DNA of 17,735 nucleotides, from assembly GCA_046717125.1 (NCBI GenBank), contig JBKJVQ010000047.1, positions 1-17,735 of the forward strand. The letters are read 5' to 3'. A model generated the notes under the pieces. The model was not told the origin of the DNA. It saw only the letters and a list, made by a program, of their open reading frames with translations, and ran no database searches. The position numbers and the translations under genes are program-made. Origin of the DNA: JBKJVQ01 sp046717125 (GTDB taxonomy: Bacteria > Pseudomonadota > Alphaproteobacteria > Rhizobiales > Methyloligellaceae). The stretch's first letter is position 1. The number at the start of each line of letters is the position of its first letter. Below are positions 14,999 to 17,735 of this stretch, in pieces.

Positions 14999-16390
14999 AT
15001 GGCAGTCGAAACCGAAAAATTAGTGGTCGCTTGGGAAGCCCGGCTCAATGACTTCGAGCGGCAGATGAAAAAGGGCGAGCGCGAGTTTCAGCGCGCGACG
15101 TCACGCATGACGGCGGAAGCAAAGCAATTCGAGGCGCGCACCGGCAAGAGCTTCGTGCTGGACAAAGACATGATTGCGAAAGCCGAAGAACTCGACCGCT
15201 TGTTTAATCGGGTTTCGACGACGATCGGCACGCGAATGAAGGCGGCGATCCTCGACGTGATCACCAAGACGCGGGAACTCGCGGCCGGTATCAGTGCCGC
15301 ACTCGAAGCGCCACCGGATACCGCCCAGGACGCGCTTGGCGGTATCGAGCGGAAGATCGCCGACATCAACGCCAACATCGAACAGGCGCGGCTGACACAG
15401 AACATGGCCGTCATCGGCCAGCTCGAAACCTGGCTCAGGGAGTTGCAGGCGGAACGCGCCAAGCTGCGGGCCGCGCTCGCAACCCCGGCAGCGGCCGGGC
15501 TTGGTCCGACCGGAGATGTTCCGCTTCCCGGTCGGAAACCCGCTCCACCGGCGCAGCCGGGCAGTGGCGGTTATAGCGGCGGCCTGATCGTGTCCGGTTA
15601 TGCGGACCTGCAGAAGTCTGCACAGGCCGATATCGAGGCGCTACGGCTTCAGGGGCAGGTGCTGGGCAAGACGGCGGGTGAAGCGGCCCGCCTGCGCTTT
15701 GAGCACCAATTGCTTGCGGAGGCGCAGCGCAACGGGACGAAGCTGACGGACGATCAGCGCGTCGCAATCGGAGCGCTTGCGACCGAGTACGGCACTCTGA
15801 GTGCGGAAATCGATGCGGCGGCCGAAAAGAACCAGCGCATGATCGAGCTACAAAACCAGTTCGGGCAGATCGCATTCCAGGGCATTCAGTCGCTGATCGA
15901 CGGAAGCAAGAGCCTCAACGAAGTGCTCGCCGACACGCTAAAATCGCTCGCCGACATCGCGCTTCAAGCGGCGGTCATGGGCGCGGTCAAAGCTGCTTTT
16001 GGCGGCGCGGATGCCGGTTCACTGTTTGGCTTCGCGGGCGGCGGCGTCATGACGAGCGCGGGCCCAATGCCGCTGCGGAAATATGCCGGCGGCGGTGTGG
16101 CCCGCTCACCGCAGCTCGCGATGTTCGGCGAAGGCTCGCGGCCCGAGGCGTTCGTGCCGCTGCCCGACGGACGGAATATCCCGGTGACGCTGCGCATGCC
16201 TGATCTGAAGGGCATGGGCGGCAGCAATCCCGTGAACATATCGATCAGCATTCCGATCGATGCGCGGGGCGCAACGCAGGAAGACATGGTCATTCTCACG
16301 AAGCGCCTTGATCGGCTTGAAAAGAACCTGCCGGCAGTCATCGATAGGCGCTTCCACCAAATCGGCTCGCGACGGATTAATCTCGGCTAG
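14999..16390 (+). CDS. Phage tail tape-measure-like protein (short)
   Basis: 463 aa, starting 11 bases after the chimera with AGGAGG seven bases before ATG. The N-terminal half is charged and coiled-coil-like (WEARLNDFERQMKKGEREFQ, ERKIADINANIEQARL, ELQAERAKLRAAL). A proline/glycine linker lies around 170-200, and a second helical part follows to about 330. The C-terminal part has the glycine-rich FAGGGV...KYAGGGVARSPQLAMFGEGS-RPEAFVPLPDG pattern typical of tape-measure proteins (344-396). A tape measure sets tail length and helps DNA entry. This one is shorter than most, and no tail tube or baseplate genes accompany it, so it may be internally deleted. Confidence 0.78.
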   Translation: MAVETEKLVVAWEARLNDFERQMKKGEREFQRATSRMTAEAKQFEARTGKSFVLDKDMIAKAEELDRLFNRVSTTIGTRMKAAILDVITKTRELAAGISAALEAPPDTAQDALGGIERKIADINANIEQARLTQNMAVIGQLETWLRELQAERAKLRAALATPAAAGLGPTGDVPLPGRKPAPPAQPGSGGYSGGLIVSGYADLQKSAQADIEALRLQGQVLGKTAGEAARLRFEHQLLAEAQRNGTKLTDDQRVAIGALATEYGTLSAEIDAAAEKNQRMIELQNQFGQIAFQGIQSLIDGSKSLNEVLADTLKSLADIALQAAVMGAVKAAFGGADAGSLFGFAGGGVMTSAGPMPLRKYAGGGVARSPQLAMFGEGSRPEAFVPLPDGRNIPVTLRMPDLKGMGGSNPVNISISIPIDARGATQEDMVILTKRLDRLEKNLPAVIDRRFHQIGSRRINLG

Positions 16391-16417
16391 CCCGACGGTT
16401 CGGGCGACACCTTTTAC

Positions 16418-16948
16418 CTAGAACATCGGCTTTCGCCATGGGTGTGCCGTACCACTATAGGTGTCAGGGAACTCGCACTCGCGCCGCTTTAGTTCATCCC
16501 AGACATACTCCGGAATGACGAAAGGGAAATCGAGCACGGTGCCAACTGGGCCCGGCACCACGATCCGTTGCGCGACTAGCGTGCTGGCAAAGCCACCATC
16601 ACTCGCTCCTATAAACGAACGTTGGTTACGCTTCAGAAGAAAGCCAAGTATGTGGCGCTCGCGTTCGCTAAGCGTGTCCAGCGCCCTTAAAACCGTTTTC
16701 TGGCGTCTCGCTTGCTCTCTACGGCCGCGCACCCACGTCATGAGGCCAGCGCATTTTTCAAATATGAACCTGACGGCGGCGGCGGCCGCAAACCCTGCAC
16801 TCGCAACTCCTACGATCAGAATGAAGGGCGCGAATTCTGGCGGGATGCCCGCTTTATGGACGGGTTCTACGGGCGGGACCGGCCTGACCGGGCTGTATCT
16901 GTTTCGGTGGGAACGCGCACCCTTATCGCAATCTGGAACGGCCTCCAT
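16418..16948 (-). CDS. SieB-like superinfection-exclusion membrane protein
   Basis: 176 aa with one clear membrane segment (about 40-63, FAPFILIVGVASAGFAAAAA) after a proline-rich leader. A cytosolic part follows with LDTLSERERHILGFLLKRNQ and TLVAQRIVVPGPVG...FPFVIPEYVWDELKRR. The arrangement and the LSERERxIL...L.QRIV pattern resemble the superinfection exclusion protein B family, which acts at the inner membrane to abort infection by other phages. It is encoded opposite to the structural genes with its own upstream gap, as expected for a gene expressed in the lysogen. Assignment is by pattern only. The start at 16948 lacks a strong ribosome site. Confidence 0.6.
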   Translation of the reverse strand: MEAVPDCDKGARSHRNRYSPVRPVPPVEPVHKAGIPPEFAPFILIVGVASAGFAAAAAVRFIFEKCAGLMTWVRGRREQARRQKTVLRALDTLSERERHILGFLLKRNQRSFIGASDGGFASTLVAQRIVVPGPVGTVLDFPFVIPEYVWDELKRRECEFPDTYSGTAHPWRKPMF

Positions 16949-17022
16949 CCCGAGCGCGCGCTTGATGTTTTCGGACTTGGCCCTTTAGGCGACGAGCTCG
17001 GCGAATGAACCTCGCCTTTCAC

Positions 17023-17074
17023 CCTCCCGCCATGAGGCGGCACTTCTCCATGCCGCCGCACGATGCGCGGGAGG
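17023..17074 (+). promoter_or_regulatory. Nested hairpin that would hide the ribosome site of the next gene
   Basis: Outer arms CCTCCCGC (17023-17030) and GCGGGAGG (17067-17074) are perfectly complementary. They enclose an inner hairpin GGCGGCA (17036-17042)/TGCCGCC (17051-17057). The right outer arm contains the GGGAGG that serves as Shine-Dalgarno for ATG 17082. The structure would therefore block translation of the small DNA-binding genes unless it is opened. Regulation is inferred. Confidence 0.5.
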
Positions 17075-17081
17075 TCAACTA

Positions 17082-17303
17082 ATGGGCCGCCGTCTTCTCA
17101 GGACCGCGACCGTGATCGCCAAGGCGATGAATGTGCCGCGCGCATATGTCTACGGCCTGCGCAGCGCCGGCGCGCCGATCTTCAAAATGAAGGACGCTGA
17201 CCGCTCGCCGGTTTGTGCGTGGTCGGATGAATTGTTCGCGTGGCTTGCGCGCCGTCAGGCAGACGCGATCCGCGAGGCCGGGAAAGGCCGCGGCAATGGC
17301 TAA
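17082..17303 (+). CDS. Small putative DNA-binding phage protein
   Basis: 73 aa with GGGAGG seven bases before ATG 17082. The sequence TATVIAKAMNVPRAYVYGLR followed by SPVCAWSDELFAWLARRQAD has the outline of a short helix-turn-helix protein such as an AlpA/excisionase-type regulator, but I recognise no precise family. Its TAA overlaps the start of the next gene by eight bases (ATGGCTAA), so the two are translated together. Placed next to the integrase, a role in excision or in control of the integrase is a reasonable guess. Confidence 0.6.
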   Translation: MGRRLLRTATVIAKAMNVPRAYVYGLRSAGAPIFKMKDADRSPVCAWSDELFAWLARRQADAIREAGKGRGNG

Positions 17304-17685
17304 GTTGGCTGAGCTTCCAGAACTGGTCTCACCGAAGGCGGCCGCGAGCTTCCTGGGTATTAGCGATCGACAGGTGCGGTCACTCATACACGCCGGCCGC
17401 ATACCGCAGGTGTTTATCGGTTGTCGGCCATTCATCCCGCGCGACGAAATTCTCTCGTTCATCTCCAGCAACACGGTGCGTCCATGCCAAGACGGAACAC
17501 AGGGCCAAGGCTCCGCTTCCTCGAAAAGCGGGGGGTCTATTACATCTGCTGGACAGAGGCCGGACGCAGCCGCGAGCGAAGCACGGGCACTGCGGATCGC
17601 AAACAGGCTGAAATCGCCCTCGCCGACTTCATCCATGCCGAATGTAGGCCAGCCGGCCCGCGTGATCCGTCTGAGGTCTTCATAA
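17296..17685 (+). CDS. Helix-turn-helix (excisionase/MerR-like) protein
   Basis: 129 aa from ATG 17296. The N-terminal half carries a winged helix-turn-helix of the excisionase type (LVSPKAAASFLGISDRQVRS, LIHAGRIPQVFIGCRPFIPR, DEILSFI). The second half is low-complexity (Ser/Gly/Ala-rich) and overlaps the integrase start region for about 200 bases in another frame, so the functional protein may be essentially the first 60-70 residues. It likely recognises arm sites or controls the integrase. A longer in-frame start at 17215 lies inside the preceding gene and is less likely. Confidence 0.72.
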   Translation: MAKLAELPELVSPKAAASFLGISDRQVRSLIHAGRIPQVFIGCRPFIPRDEILSFISSNTVRPCQDGTQGQGSASSKSGGSITSAGQRPDAAASEARALRIANRLKSPSPTSSMPNVGQPARVIRLRSS

Positions 17686-17735
17686 ACTGACGTGCTGGCC
17701 GACTATGCCGAGCGGAAGGGTCCGCACACCAAGGA
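17484..17735 (+). pseudogene. Tyrosine integrase, 5' part with a frameshift (continues past window)
   Basis: From ATG 17484: MPRRNTGPRLRFLEKRGVYY, ICWTEAGRSRERSTGTADRK, QAEIALADFI, which is the N-terminus of tyrosine-recombinase integrases of alphaproteobacterial prophages. The frame meets TGA at 17688-17690. Dropping one A from the AAA at 17684-17686 gives EVFITDVLADYAERKGPHTK, which continues the family pattern to the window edge. Either the integrase is inactivated, or the extra A is a sequencing error. The catalytic domain (R..HxxR..Y) is outside the window. It would act on the tRNA-Arg attachment site. Confidence 0.7.

Larger units (their letters stand above)
11147..17735. mobile_element. 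Prophage-derived element at tRNA-Arg (right end outside window)
   Basis: The region from tRNA-Arg to the right edge carries phage-type genes: PC4-like protein, portal/terminase chimera, tape-measure-like protein, SieB-like protein, two small DNA-binding proteins and the start of a tyrosine integrase. Two genes (12910-13386 and 16418-16948) run opposite to the rest, like lysogenic-conversion genes. No capsid, protease, connector, baseplate or lysis genes are present between the portal part and the tape-measure gene, so this is a deleted remnant. The integrase is at the far end from the tRNA. The distal attachment site should lie beyond 17735. Confidence 0.8.

Noticed and set aside
1..17735. 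CRISPR array or tandem repeats
   Set aside because: Reading through the window I saw no regularly spaced repeats; only isolated inverted repeats were found.

Overview
The window looks like a chromosomal stretch of a high-GC alphaproteobacterium. This rests on inference: polA has alphaproteobacterial-type sequence, a PC4/p15-family phage gene is present, most coding sequence is GC-rich, and the tRNA-Arg(CCG) encodes its own CCA. No 16S or marker set is present to fix the genus.

Layout. (i) 1-1080 holds two decayed minus-strand genes. One is an AT-richer P-loop ATPase gene broken by two stop codons and a frameshift and running off the left edge. The other is a small secreted glycine-rich protein gene with two single-base frameshifts. 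(ii) 1231-1949 is a ribbon-helix-helix/PIN (VapBC-type) toxin-antitoxin pair with overlapping ATGA junction and a palindromic operator over the antitoxin start. (iii) 2178-7478 is an intact core: a three-histidine-box fatty acid desaturase (+), convergent to an exported M23 metallopeptidase that lies downstream of DNA polymerase I (polA). The PolA has lost its proofreading carboxylates. (iv) 7619-8180 holds a frameshifted BrnA-like small gene, a minus-strand terminator, a tRNA-Cys-like gene with an oversized anticodon arm, and an AT-rich palindrome-bearing gap. (v) 8174-10937 holds an NDH-2-type NADH dehydrogenase fused to a cyclic-nucleotide-binding-like domain, and upstream of it an acyltransferase-3 gene killed by an amber codon and a frameshift.

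(vi) From the tRNA-Arg gene (11147-11223) to the right edge runs a prophage-derived element. In order: a PC4-like gene, a frameshifted small phage gene, a terminator and a 570-base gap, a 63-aa ORF, a minus-strand gene of unknown function, an in-frame chimera of the front of an HK97-type portal protein with the back of a large terminase, a short tail-tape-measure-like protein, a minus-strand SieB-like membrane protein, two small DNA-binding genes behind an SD-sequestering hairpin, and the start of a tyrosine integrase with a frameshift. Capsid, protease, connector and lysis genes are absent, so the element cannot make particles by itself. The integrase end and the tRNA end suggest integration into tRNA-Arg; the right attachment site would be outside the window.

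A general theme is decay. Every frameshift or internal stop I could reconstruct lies in an accessory gene, while desaturase, M23, polA and NDH-2 (over 8 kb of coding sequence) are open. This pattern argues for relaxed selection more than for random sequencing error, although most indels fall in runs of 2-4 identical bases and should be verified with reads.
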